DNA of 64,000 nt, taken from positions 69,308 to 133,307 of the forward strand of contig CAYMOJ010000002.1 in assembly GCA_964392175.1 (NCBI GenBank), read 5' to 3'. Origin of the DNA: Firm-04 sp964392175 (GTDB lineage Bacteria; Bacillota; Clostridia; Oscillospirales; Ruminococcaceae). The notes under the pieces are model-generated. The model was not told where the DNA came from. It ran no database searches and was given only the letters and a program-made list of their open reading frames with translations. A program made the translations under genes and the position numbers. Below are positions 49,502 to 57,761 of this stretch, one piece after another; within the stretch, counting starts at the first letter, position 1; each line of letters begins with the position of its first letter.

Positions 49502-50620
49502 TTGCCGGAATTGCAAGTGCCAACGCCATGTTATCTGATTGATCGTACACGCTTAAAGGAGAATCTTACGATATTGGATGGAATTCGTCGGCGTGTGGGC
49601 TGTAAAATTCTGTTTTCACAGAAGGCGTTTGCCTGTTATCCCTTTTATTCGATGATGATGCGGTATCTGGACGGTACTGCAGCCACAGGGGAGTATGAAG
49701 CACAGCTTGCGCATTTGTATTTTCACGGAGAAAATCATGTGAGCAGTGTGGTATATCGTCCGGAGGAAATGGAAGCTCTCTGCAAAATATGCGACCATAT
49801 TACATTTAATTCACCGCGACAGTTGCATCGCTTTGGAGGACAAGCTGTGGCGGCGGGTTGTAAGGTGGGGCTGCGCGTAAATCCGGAATTGCCATTGCAG
49901 CAGTTTTCGGATTATGATCCTTGTGCGCCGCATTCGCGGTTTGGCGCGACTCTTGCGCAGTTTCCCCGTGTGGATCGTAAGTTGATATCGGGGCTGCATA
50001 TCCATGCGCTGTATGAGCAGAATAGTGATGCGTTGGAGCAGTTGGTAGATGTGGTTATTCGACAGTATGCAGGGCTTTTGCCTTCTCTGGAGTGGATTAA
50101 TCTGGGTGGTGGCCATGCTTTGACGCGCCCTGAATATGATATCGACCGATTGGAAAAATGTGTGCATCGTTTGCAGGAGTACGGCTTGACGGTGTATTTG
50201 GAACCCGGCGAGGCGATTGCGTGGAAGGCAGGATTCTTTGTAACCACTGTGTTGGATATTGTAGAAAACGGGTTGCCCATTGCCATTGTCGATGCTTCGG
50301 CGGTGTGTCATGCGCCAGATGTGACAGAATTGGGATATCATCCACCGCTGCAACAGGCTGTGGATGAGGATAAAGGACGATACCGGATTCGTATTGCAGG
50401 TAGAAGCTGTTTGCCGGAGGATGTATTTGGTGATTATTGTTTCGATCATCCGTTGCAGATTGGCTCGCAGCTTGTGTTTGAAGATATGGCGATCAATACC
50501 ATCACCAAAGCGGTGATGTATACGGGGATGCCATTGCCATGCGTAGCAGTGAAAGAGCCTGATGGAAGTTGTACGGTGTTGCACAGCTTTTCGTTTTCGG
50601 ATTATAAGAACCGAATGTGA
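49502..50620 (+). CDS. nspC: Carboxynorspermidine decarboxylase
   Basis: 372 residues. PLP enzyme of the alanine-racemase fold that decarboxylates carboxy(nor)spermidine, the alternative polyamine route common in gut bacteria. Marks are VPTPCYLIDRTRLKENL, the PLP lysine in FSQKAFACYP, GLHIHALYEQNSD, NLGGGHALTRP and LEPGEAIAW. The start is TTG 49502 after GGAGGGATACGC. Its partner carboxyspermidine dehydrogenase is not in the window. Confidence 0.92.
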   Translation: MPELQVPTPCYLIDRTRLKENLTILDGIRRRVGCKILFSQKAFACYPFYSMMMRYLDGTAATGEYEAQLAHLYFHGENHVSSVVYRPEEMEALCKICDHITFNSPRQLHRFGGQAVAAGCKVGLRVNPELPLQQFSDYDPCAPHSRFGATLAQFPRVDRKLISGLHIHALYEQNSDALEQLVDVVIRQYAGLLPSLEWINLGGGHALTRPEYDIDRLEKCVHRLQEYGLTVYLEPGEAIAWKAGFFVTTVLDIVENGLPIAIVDASAVCHAPDVTELGYHPPLQQAVDEDKGRYRIRIAGRSCLPEDVFGDYCFDHPLQIGSQLVFEDMAINTITKAVMYTGMPLPCVAVKEPDGSCTVLHSFSFSDYKNRM

Positions 50621-50675
50621 TATCAACTGGAAAACGCCTTGATTGTGAACCCTTTTTTTGCTTGGCGCATATGCT

Positions 50676-50701
50676 GAAACAGACGGTCACGGACGATACT
50701 G
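50676..50701. promoter_or_regulatory. Inverted repeat upstream of feoB
   Basis: ACGGTCAC and GTGACCGT form a perfect 8-bp stem around GGACGATACT, about 30 bases before the feoB start. It may end nspC transcription (a weak TTTG follows) or be an operator for feoB. Confidence 0.45.
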
Positions 50702-50733
50702 TGACCGTTTGTGTGCAATGAAGGGAGGAAATT

Positions 50734-52344
50734 ATGGAGGAGCTTTCCTCGTTGGCTGCGCTGGATATTGGCGAAAGTGGTATGATCTCGCAAATAAAAC
50801 TTTCAAGTGCAATGCAGCGACGTTTGGCAGCATTCGGGCTGATTGAAGGTACAGAAGTTACATGTGTGATGCGCGCGCCCTGTGGTGAACCGGGAGCATA
50901 TCGTGTGCGCGGTGCAACGCTTGCCCTGCGCCGTTGCGATTGTGAAAAGATCCAATTGCAGCAGCATGCAAATCTGCCATGTGCGAATGGCATCACGGTG
51001 GTACTTGCAGGGAATCCCAATGTGGGAAAAAGTACGGTGTTCAATGCATTGACGGGTATGCGGCAGCATACGGGCAATTGGTGTGGTAAAACCGTGGAAA
51101 GTGCGAAAGGGCAGTTTACATATCAGAAGCACGAGATCACGCTGTTGGATACGCCCGGAACGTATTCGTTGCTTTCTGATACGGCTGAGGAATGTGCAGC
51201 GCGGGATACGCTTTGCAATGCCAACTACGATTGTGTAGTTTGTGTGTGCGATGCTACAAGGCTTGAGCGTGGCTTGATTCTGGCATTGCAGATCACGGAA
51301 ATGACCAATAAGGCAGTTTTGTGTATCAATTGCATGGATGCTGCAAGGCAACAGGGCATAGAGATCGATACAAAGCGGCTTTCACAAATGCTGGGGATTC
51401 CCGTTGTGGCGGTGACGGCAAGGCAAAAACGATCGCTGATACCACTTATGGATGCGGTCATGGGGCAGGCGGCAATGCTCCGTGCCGAAGGCACGGAGAT
51501 CCGCTATCCGCAGATAGCGGAGCGTTCGATCGCGCAAGCGATCGAACCCATTGCCGCCGCCCTGCCAATGGAACGTCAGCATCTTGCGCGATGGCTTGCA
51601 GTGCATATGCTTATGCCCGATGTGCAAATGCCCCAGTGGGCAGATGCAGAAAAAATGCAGAGCATAGAAGATGCGATTCATCAGAGCAGAGCATTGCTGC
51701 ACGAAGGAAAAATGACTGCCAAACAGTATGAAAAGCTTGTGGCAGCTACTGTGATTCTGCGTGCGTCTGGTATATGTGCAAAGGTCGTAACACAATCACC
51801 AAAAGCAAAGCAGAGAGAATATTGCATCGACCGTGTGGTGACAAGTAAATGCTATGGTTGGGGAATCATGGCAGCACTGCTGTTTGTAGTGTTCTGGCTG
51901 ACAGCATCGGCGGCAAATGTACCCTCGGCATTGCTGTTTGATGCGCTGGAACATGGCTGTAATGCGTTGTCCACGCTGGTAGCAGGATGGAATCTGCCTC
52001 GTTGGTTCAGTGGAGCATTGATTGATGGTGCATTGCGTGGAACCTGTCGTGTGGTGTCGGTGATGTTGCCGCCTATGGCGATTTTCTTTCCATTGTTTAC
52101 TTTATTGGAGGATAGCGGTTTGCTGCCACGTATTGCGTTGAATGCCGATGCTGCTTTTGCAAAATGTCATGCCTGTGGAAAGCAATCCCTTACCATGGCA
52201 ATGGGATTCGGCTGCAATGCGGTGGGTGTTACGGAGTGTCGCATTATTGAGAGCCCACGGGAGCGTTTGATTGCTCTTCTCACCAACAGCTTTGTTCCCT
52301 GTAATGGCAGATTCCCGTGTTGTCTGAGAAACATTCCACATTGA
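50734..52344 (+). CDS. feoB: FeoA-FeoB fusion, N-terminal segment interrupted by a mobile element
   Basis: 536 codons. An FeoA-like SH3 domain (about 1-78) is fused to FeoB, the Fe(II) transporter. G domain: G1 GNPNVGKST (93-101), G3 LLDTPGTYSLL, G4 INCMD; helical domain about 240-350; first membrane spans FVVFWLTASAANVPSALLF and the gate motif region GFGCNAVGVTECRIIESPRER. The frame reaches NSFVPCNGRF, a conserved FeoB motif, then breaks at 52312 where the element begins, adding 11 foreign codons to a stop at 52344. The C-terminal half lies at 55969-56694. As it stands the protein is truncated before the second gate and is very probably inactive. ATG 50734 follows AAGGGAGGAAATT. Confidence 0.93.
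   Translation: MEELSSLAALDIGESGMISQIKLSSAMQRRLAAFGLIEGTEVTCVMRAPCGEPGAYRVRGATLALRRCDCEKIQLQQHANLPCANGITVVLAGNPNVGKSTVFNALTGMRQHTGNWCGKTVESAKGQFTYQKHEITLLDTPGTYSLLSDTAEECAARDTLCNANYDCVVCVCDATRLERGLILALQITEMTNKAVLCINCMDAARQQGIEIDTKRLSQMLGIPVVAVTARQKRSLIPLMDAVMGQAAMLRAEGTEIRYPQIAERSIAQAIEPIAAALPMERQHLARWLAVHMLMPDVQMPQWADAEKMQSIEDAIHQSRALLHEGKMTAKQYEKLVAATVILRASGICAKVVTQSPKAKQREYCIDRVVTSKCYGWGIMAALLFVVFWLTASAANVPSALLFDALEHGCNALSTLVAGWNLPRWFSGALIDGALRGTCRVVSVMLPPMAIFFPLFTLLEDSGLLPRIALNADAAFAKCHACGKQSLTMAMGFGCNAVGVTECRIIESPRERLIALLTNSFVPCNGRFPCCLRNIPH
52295..52334. other. attL: attL: left junction of the feoB element
   Basis: Host half TTCCCTGTAATGGCAGA (52295-52311), crossover TT (52312-52313), element half 52314-52334 beginning CCCGTGTTG and ending GAGAAACAT. 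The element half mirrors the element half of attR in 17 of 21 positions. Confidence 0.85.
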
Positions 52345-52357
52345 AAGGAAAATTTGT

Positions 52358-53524
52358 ATGGTCGGAATTCTTGCAAAATTGTGCATCAAAAATCCTATGG
52401 ATTATCATGATCTACAGGTGCGGAAGGGTTACGGGATCCTCTGTTCCGTGTTAGGTATCGTATTGAATCTTTTGTTAGTCACTGTAAAAATGATTGCAGG
52501 TGTTTTCAGTGGTTCCGTGGCTGTGGTAGCCGATGCTGTCAACAATCTCTCCGATGCTGCGTCCTCCTTGATTACGCTGCTAGGCTTTTGGTTAGGGGGA
52601 AAAGCGCCCGATCCTGAACATCCATTTGGCCACGGCAGAATGGAATATCTCGCCGGTTTGGCAGTTTCTGTATTGATTCTCTATATGGGCATGGAATTGC
52701 TGACATCTTCCGTCAAATCGTTGCTTGCTCCTGTAGCTGTGGTGCTTTCCGTACCCACCATGATCTTGCTTTGTATCTCTGTGCCGATCAAGCTGTATAT
52801 GTTTTTCTTTCATCGTAGCATCGGCAAAAAAATTGATTCCCCTGCTATGCAGGCAACTGCCATGGATTCCATTAGTGATGTTATCTCCACTACGGTAGTG
52901 ATTGTCAGCACGGTACTTTCTGCAACCTTTGGATGGAATATAGATGGTATTTGCGGTATTTTGGTATCGTTATTGATTCTGCGCGCAGGTTTTACCTCTG
53001 CAAAAGATACCATTTCTCCACTACTGGGGCAGCCACCTTCGAAAGAGTTAGTGGAGGAGATTCATCAAATGGTCTTGTCCCATGAGATGATCGTAGGCGT
53101 GCATGATATGGTGATCCACAACTATGGCCCCGGTCGTATGATGATCTCGCTACACGCAGAAGTACCTGCCAATGGGGATATCTTTTTGTTGCATGATATG
53201 ATTGACAATGTAGAGCGTGAACTTTCTGCCCATTTTGCCTGCGATGCTGTGATTCATATGGATCCCATCGCGGTGGATGACAAAGCGATCTCTGCCATGC
53301 GTGTTGCTGTTGCGAAAATTATAGGTACAATACACAACGATATCACAATGCATGATTTTCGTATGGTAGAGGGACCTACGCATACCAATCTCATTTTTGA
53401 TGTTTGTGTGCCCTTTGCATTTCCCATGAAGGATGCTGAGTTGAAATTTGCGATTGAACAAGCTATTGTCGAGCAATTTCCCCATTGCTGCGCCGTGATT
53501 AAGGTGGATAAAGCTTATGTGTGA
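52358..53524 (+). CDS. Cation diffusion facilitator (metal efflux)
   Basis: 388 residues: six membrane spans and a cytoplasmic C-terminal region. Metal-site residues appear in VADAVNNLSDAASS (span 2, Asp and Asn-Asp), HPFGHGRMEY and AMDSISDVISTT (span 5). CDF proteins export Zn, Fe or Mn in exchange for protons; the Asn/Asp pattern does not fix the metal. ATG 52358 follows GAAAGGAAAATTTGT, only 45 bases from attL, so it may be driven by the feoB promoter while the element is integrated. The methyltransferase gene overlaps its end by 8 bases. Confidence 0.9.
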   Translation: MVGILAKLCIKNPMDYHDLQVRKGYGILCSVLGIVLNLLLVTVKMIAGVFSGSVAVVADAVNNLSDAASSLITLLGFWLGGKAPDPEHPFGHGRMEYLAGLAVSVLILYMGMELLTSSVKSLLAPVAVVLSVPTMILLCISVPIKLYMFFFHRSIGKKIDSPAMQATAMDSISDVISTTVVIVSTVLSATFGWNIDGICGILVSLLILRAGFTSAKDTISPLLGQPPSKELVEEIHQMVLSHEMIVGVHDMVIHNYGPGRMMISLHAEVPANGDIFLLHDMIDNVERELSAHFACDAVIHMDPIAVDDKAISAMRVAVAKIIGTIHNDITMHDFRMVEGPTHTNLIFDVCVPFAFPMKDAELKFAIEQAIVEQFPHCCAVIKVDKAYV

Positions 53525-54374
53525 CACTGTATGTTCTGCTACCGTGCTGTGCTGCCCTGTATGTGGTGCACCGCTATTGCGTGAAGCCAAACGTTACTGC
53601 TGTGAACATCGTCATAGCTTTGACCGTTCTCGTGCGGGCTATGTGAATCTGCTGCTGCGGCAAAGTCATCGTTTGCGTGGAGATGATTCCAATATGGTTT
53701 CGGCACGGCGCATTTTTCTGGAAAAAGATTATTACCTCCCACTGTTGCAGGCAGCGCAGCAGATTTTGTTACGAGAATCCGTTCATGCTGCGCCATTGCT
53801 GCTGGATGTGGGCTGTGGCGAGGGCTGGTACGCGCGCAAGCTTGCACAGGGGCTATGTGATGCAGGCAAATCCCCCATATTGGTGGGTGTAGATATTTCT
53901 CCCAGCGCGCTGCAATATGCAGCAAAGCGAGCCACGGATACGCTTTGCTGTGAAAATCATTGGGCAGTGGCAAGCATCAATCATTTACCGCTTGCAAGTC
54001 GATCGGTAGATGTGCTATTGAATTTCTTTGCCCCTTGTGAGGCAGCGGAATTTGCTCGTGTGTTGAAACGAAACGGTGTGCTGATCCGTGCGATCCCTTT
54101 GGAAAAGCATCTCTGGGAATTGAAACAGGCTGTATATGAAAAGCCTTATGAGAATCGTCCTGTGATCGCCGCCCCGGAGGGGTTCGCGCTTTGTGATGTG
54201 CAGCGGATTGAAACAACAATTATGGTTGGCGGTGAAGATCTGGCGGCATTGTTTGATATGACGCCCTATGCGCGCAAAACTGCTGCGGATGATCGTGCGA
54301 AGTTACTTTCAGTGCCTGCGCTGACTGTGCAGTTGGCGTTTGGATTATTGGTTTGTCGCGTATCAGAGGCATAA
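53517..54374 (+). CDS. RlmA-type 23S rRNA (guanine-N1) methyltransferase
   Basis: 285 residues. N-terminal zinc finger CPVCGAPL...YCCEHRHSFDRSRAGYVNLL (in parts) typical of RlmA, then the SAM-binding LLLDVGCGEGWYARKL and the VGVDISPSALQYAAKRA acidic strand. RlmA enzymes methylate G745 or G748 of 23S rRNA in the exit tunnel; the G748 form, with other changes, gives tylosin-type resistance. Which G is used cannot be read from sequence here. ATG 53517 overlaps the CDF gene. It is probably cargo of the element. Confidence 0.85.
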   Translation: MCDTVCSATVLCCPVCGAPLLREAKRYCCEHRHSFDRSRAGYVNLLLRQSHRLRGDDSNMVSARRIFLEKDYYLPLLQAAQQILLRESVHAAPLLLDVGCGEGWYARKLAQGLCDAGKSPILVGVDISPSALQYAAKRATDTLCCENHWAVASINHLPLASRSVDVLLNFFAPCEAAEFARVLKRNGVLIRAIPLEKHLWELKQAVYEKPYENRPVIAAPEGFALCDVQRIETTIMVGGEDLAALFDMTPYARKTAADDRAKLLSVPALTVQLAFGLLVCRVSEA

Positions 54375-54463
54375 GTGGCACTGCATAGAGCCTGCAACGC
54401 GGCGCGGCTGTAGGTTTGTGTGCCTTGCAGCACAGCAATGGTGATTTTTGTTTGATTTGGCAT
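54266..54463 (-). CDS. Possible 65-residue antisense protein in the element
   Basis: The minus-strand frame starts MPNQTKITIAVLQGTQTY at ATG 54463, seven bases after a perfect AGGAGG. Its last ~36 codons run antisense to the methyltransferase end. The strong ribosome site argues that it is translated; the content is not recognisable. Small proteins at such places can be recombination directionality factors, but that is only a guess. Confidence 0.35.
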   Translation of the reverse strand: MPNQTKITIAVLQGTQTYSRAALQALCSATYASDTRQTNNPNANCTVSAGTESNFARSSAAVLRA

Positions 54464-54521
54464 AATTGCACCTCCTGCGGCAATACAATGAAATGGAAAA
54501 CCTAAATGTAGTGTATGCAAC

Positions 54522-54549
54522 AAAGACGGGGTATAACCCCGTCTTTTTA
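54522..54549. terminator. Two-way terminator inside the element
   Basis: AAAGACGGGG (54522-54531) pairs perfectly with CCCCGTCTTT (54537-54546) around TATAA, followed by TTTTTAT. It separates the CDF-methyltransferase pair from the recombinase. Confidence 0.9.
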
Positions 54550-54703
54550 TTGGGCAGCAGATTGTTGTACCATTCAGGCATTCGAAATATCGCAATATCG
54601 CACGGAATCGGTAGTGCAGTGTTACTCAAATTGTATGCGGTATGTGTAGATCATGGGGAAGGCAGTTTTGTAAAATGATCAATTCGGTTGCAGGGAGGTC
54701 ATT

Positions 54704-55915
54704 ATGTTTGCAGCGATCTACTGCCGAAAATCGGTAAATACCATGCAAGGAGAATCCATCCAAAGCCAGCTGGAGCATTGCCGTGCTTATCTTGCTGCAC
54801 ATCGTTCGCTCCAGGAAGCAGAGAACGCGCTGGTTTACCGCGATGAGGGCTTTTCGGGCGCGGCTCTTGCGCGACCGGCGATGCAACAGCTGCTGCGAGA
54901 TGTACGTGCCGGTCATATCCATTGTGTGGTGTGCTATCGTTTGGATAGGATCAGTCGCAATATTGCTGATTTTACTGCTCTTATGGAAGAATTCGGGCGT
55001 TGTCATGTCAGTTTTCTTTGCGCAGCGGAAGCCTTTGATACTGAAAAGCCGATGGGCAGAGCCATGCTCTATATTGCTTCGGTATTTGCACAGCTGGAGC
55101 GTGAAACCATTGCCGAGCGTGTGCGCGATAATATGTATACCCTTGCAGAGGATGGCCGTTGGCTTGGTGGCAAGCCACCCTTTGGATATTTGCTGCAACG
55201 GTCACCGCCGCCTTATCCGCGGACAGTACTTGTTCCCGATGCGGTTGCATATCCGCAACTGTGTGAGCTGATGCACGCGGTGCTGCAAACCGGGGAACTT
55301 TCTGCCGGTTTGCGCTATGGCATCACCATGCGGCATTTGCGGCGGATTCTGTATAATCCTGTATATTTTGCCGCAGACGAAATCACTGCCCATCTGCTTC
55401 AACAGGATGGATACACTGTGATATTCACACCAAAAGCATTTTGCGCTACTGCCGTGATGCCCTATGGAAAACGCTCCAATCAAAAACAACGCAATACCGG
55501 AATGCTTGCTGCCATGGGGGAACATCCTGCGGTGTGTGATGGAAAATCATGGGCAAGACTGCGTCAGATTCTCAATCCGCACCCGATCACGCAGCGCGCA
55601 CGCGCTTCTGTAGGAATGCTTTCTCAATTACTTCGTTGCGGTATCTGCGGTGATGTGATGGAGTGCAAGCGTCGTAGTGGCAGAGCGGATCAGTTTGATT
55701 ACATATGTCGCGCCAAAAATCGGGAAAAGCGTTGTAATTGCCCAAATTGTACCGGAATCGCTGCCGATGCTGCTGTGTGGGAGCAATGTGTTCGTTATGG
55801 GAAGCTTGCTGTTTCCGCGCAGATGCCTCTGGCATTGCGACAAAGTATCGTGCGTCTGCTAGCGGAATCTGCTACATGGGATGGTACTGTACTGCGACTG
55901 ACACTTCGAAATTGA
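54704..55915 (+). CDS. Serine recombinase of the feoB element
   Basis: 403 residues. N-terminal resolvase catalytic domain with Ser10 in YCRKSVNTMQGESIQSQLEHC (catalytic YCRKS) and the Arg cluster CYRLDRISRNIADF; then a recombinase domain (GGKPPFGYLLQ, about 155-260) and a zinc ribbon with CGICGDVMECKRRS and CNCPNC (about 312-345). Large serine integrases usually have 450-600 residues and a coiled coil after the ribbon; here that part is short. ATG 54704 follows GCAGGGAGGTCATT. Its stop is 33 bases from the attR arm, the usual position for an integrase. Confidence 0.92.
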   Translation: MFAAIYCRKSVNTMQGESIQSQLEHCRAYLAAHRSLQEAENALVYRDEGFSGAALARPAMQQLLRDVRAGHIHCVVCYRLDRISRNIADFTALMEEFGRCHVSFLCAAEAFDTEKPMGRAMLYIASVFAQLERETIAERVRDNMYTLAEDGRWLGGKPPFGYLLQRSPPPYPRTVLVPDAVAYPQLCELMHAVLQTGELSAGLRYGITMRHLRRILYNPVYFAADEITAHLLQQDGYTVIFTPKAFCATAVMPYGKRSNQKQRNTGMLAAMGEHPAVCDGKSWARLRQILNPHPITQRARASVGMLSQLLRCGICGDVMECKRRSGRADQFDYICRAKNREKRCNCPNCTGIAADAAVWEQCVRYGKLAVSAQMPLALRQSIVRLLAESATWDGTVLRLTLRN

Positions 55916-55947
55916 AATGATATATGGCTTTGTGCAGTGTGATCTTT

Positions 55948-55987
55948 ATGTTTCTCATACCGCACGGATTTCCGTCGTTGCTGGCAA
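55948..55987. other. attR: attR: right junction of the feoB element
   Basis: Element half 55948-55968 (ATGTTTCTCA...CACGGA), crossover TT (55969-55970), host half TCCGTCGTTGCTGGCAA (55971-55987). The host half pairs with that of attL as an imperfect palindrome, 11 of 17 positions. Confidence 0.85.
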
Positions 55988-56694
55988 TTGCTGCGATGTT
56001 CTGCGGAGTGGGATTTTACGGCAGCCTGCAAGCCACAGCAATTGTGACCGCATTGGTGATCGGCAGCATTGCCACGACAATGGGGGTATCGTATCTGCTC
56101 AGTCGTACGGTACTCAAGGGTCAGCCATCATCATTTGTACTGGAGTTACCGCCCTACCGCCGACCACAGCTTGGCAAAATCTTGGTGCGCTCTCTGATTG
56201 AACGTACTGCAAAGGTTCTGGTGCGTGCTGTAGTGGTGGCAGCACCGATCAATCTGGTGATATGGGTGCTTGCGAATTACCACTTGCAAGGGCAGTCTTT
56301 GCTACAATATGGTGCACAGCTTCTGGCACCGCTGGGGGATGTGATGGGGCTGGATGGTACCTTGTTGATTGCTTTTGTGTTGGGTCTGCCTGCCAATGAG
56401 ATCATTTTGCCCATTGCTATGACGGGCTATACCGGTTCTGCGCAGCTGTTGGATTACAGCTCAACGCAAGGCTTGCATACTTTGTTGACCGCTTGTGGAT
56501 GGAATCGCGTGACAGCAGTATGTTTTCTGATCTTTATGTTGTTTCATGCGCCCTGCGCTACCACATTGTTAACGATTCACAAAGAAACGCATAGCCTACG
56601 CTGCACATTCCTTGCATGGATATTACCTCTTGCAGCGGGCACATTGCTTTGCGTAGCAGCCAATGCCCTGCTGACGCTTTGTGGAGTAGCGTGA
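55969..56694 (+). pseudogene. feoB: FeoB C-terminal segment, separated by the element
   Basis: The host-derived part reads FPSLLAIAAMFCGVGFYG and continues for 240 residues after the crossover, including membrane spans and the second FeoB gate GLPANEIILPIAMTGYTG. With codon 1 to 526 of the left segment it makes a 767-residue FeoA-FeoB protein. An ATG at 55924 lies upstream within the element, but it has no good ribosome site and a half FeoB could not act alone. Everything needed for iron transport is present once the element is removed. Confidence 0.9.
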
Positions 56695-56716
56695 TATCAT
56701 ACAAGAAAGTACGAAC

Positions 56717-56752
56717 GCCTCCCCAATCCCAAAGAGATTGAGGAGGCATTTT
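56717..56752 (+). terminator. Terminator of feoB
   Basis: GCCTCCCCAATC (56717-56728) pairs with GATTGAGGAGGC (56736-56747) with one mismatch, followed by ATTTTTG. Confidence 0.85.
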
Positions 56753-56768
56753 TGTATCGTGATGTAGA

Positions 56769-57599
56769 TTACAGATAATCTTCCAGCGTGCGTAGCAAAG
56801 GTTCAAACAGCAGGCCTTCGTCTGCGGGCGTACCCTGATGCATGGTGTACTGCGTTACCGCAGAGAGAAATCTACCTGCGGTGCTGACGGCATTGGGAAG
56901 TGCAGAGCCTCTTGCAAGGGCAGCGCACAACACCGATGCGAACAGATCACCTGTACCTGAAAACAAACATTTGGTGCGATGTACAGTATCAAATGTATAC
57001 TCGCCACCGATGTAGGTCATGTTACAGATGATATCCTCGCGGACAATGCCTGTGATGACAACTGCCTTGCATCCCAGTTCTGCAAGCTGTTCTGCCAATG
57101 CAACCGCTTCAGCAGTGTGGAGTGTTTCGCCGTGATAGGGCGTATCAGTGAGCAGACAAGCCTCGGTGACATTGGGTGTGATCATATCCGCATAGGATAC
57201 CAGTGTGCGCATGGCGCGGCAGAGAGCAGGGGTGTAGGTATCATAAAGCTTGCCATTATCGCCCATGACGGTATCCAACAGTACAGTGCAATGGGGGTTT
57301 TGTTTTTTTTGCGCGATGAAAAAATCACGTACGGTGTTCATTTGTCCTTCCGCGCCTAAAAAACCGCTGTAGATCATATCAAAATGCAGATCACGCCAAC
57401 TTTGCAGATAAGCGGGAAGGGAATCGGTCAGATCCGTAAAGGCATAGCCTGCAAAGCCCGTGTGCTTGGAAAGCACGGCAGTGGGTACGGGGCAGGCTTG
57501 TACACCCAACACGGAAAGCACAGGTAGCGCAGTGGTCAGTGAGCAGCGCCCATAGCCTGAAAGGTCGTTGATGCAGGCGACGCAGGGTAATCGGCTCAT
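56769..57599 (-). CDS. Pyridoxamine/pyridoxal kinase
   Basis: 276 residues. Makes PLP precursors by phosphorylation of pyridoxamine or pyridoxal. Marks are NDLSGYGRCSLTTALPVLS, GFLGAEGQMNTV, LLDTVMGDNGKLYDTYTP and the ATP/anion loop LFSGTGDLFASVL with catalytic Asp. ATG 57599 follows TAAGGAGATGAGATCTC. Monocistronic on the minus strand. ThiD-type kinases are a less likely alternative. Confidence 0.9.
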   Translation of the reverse strand: MSRLPCVACINDLSGYGRCSLTTALPVLSVLGVQACPVPTAVLSKHTGFAGYAFTDLTDSLPAYLQSWRDLHFDMIYSGFLGAEGQMNTVRDFFIAQKKQNPHCTVLLDTVMGDNGKLYDTYTPALCRAMRTLVSYADMITPNVTEACLLTDTPYHGETLHTAEAVALAEQLAELGCKAVVITGIVREDIICNMTYIGGEYTFDTVHRTKCLFSGTGDLFASVLCAALARGSALPNAVSTAGRFLSAVTQYTMHQGTPADEGLLFEPLLRTLEDYL

Positions 57600-57623
57600 G
57601 AGATCTCATCTCCTTACCGGATT

Positions 57624-57652
57624 ATTATAGCACACTGCGTGACGGATTGCAA
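57624..57652 (-). promoter_or_regulatory. Promoter of the pyridoxamine kinase gene
   Basis: On the minus strand TTGCAA (57647-57652), 17 bases, TATAAT (57624-57629), with TGC before the -10. Confidence 0.8.
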
Positions 57653-57761
57653 GAGGCGGGCGTATGGTTTTCTTTTGCGGAAAAAGTACTTTTGGAAAAA
57701 ATCACTAAAAAATGGAGGGGGAGAGGCATTTCTTGCTGCAATTCGTGGGTTTTGTATGAGA

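Larger units (their letters stand above)
52312..55968 (+). mobile_element. 3,657-base serine-recombinase element inserted in feoB
   Basis: The element runs from the TT in attL to the TT in attR. It carries a CDF metal exporter, an RlmA-type methyltransferase, a possible small antisense gene and, next to the right end, a serine recombinase. Removing one copy of the TT and all between joins AGA-TTT-CCG, restoring FeoB reading as NGRFPSLLA without frame change. There are no conjugation or replication genes, so it moves only by its recombinase or with help. Confidence 0.9.

Noticed and set aside
55924..56694. Independent 256-residue membrane protein
   Set aside because: It is the C-terminal half of FeoB; its first 15 codons come from the element end and there is no good ribosome site.
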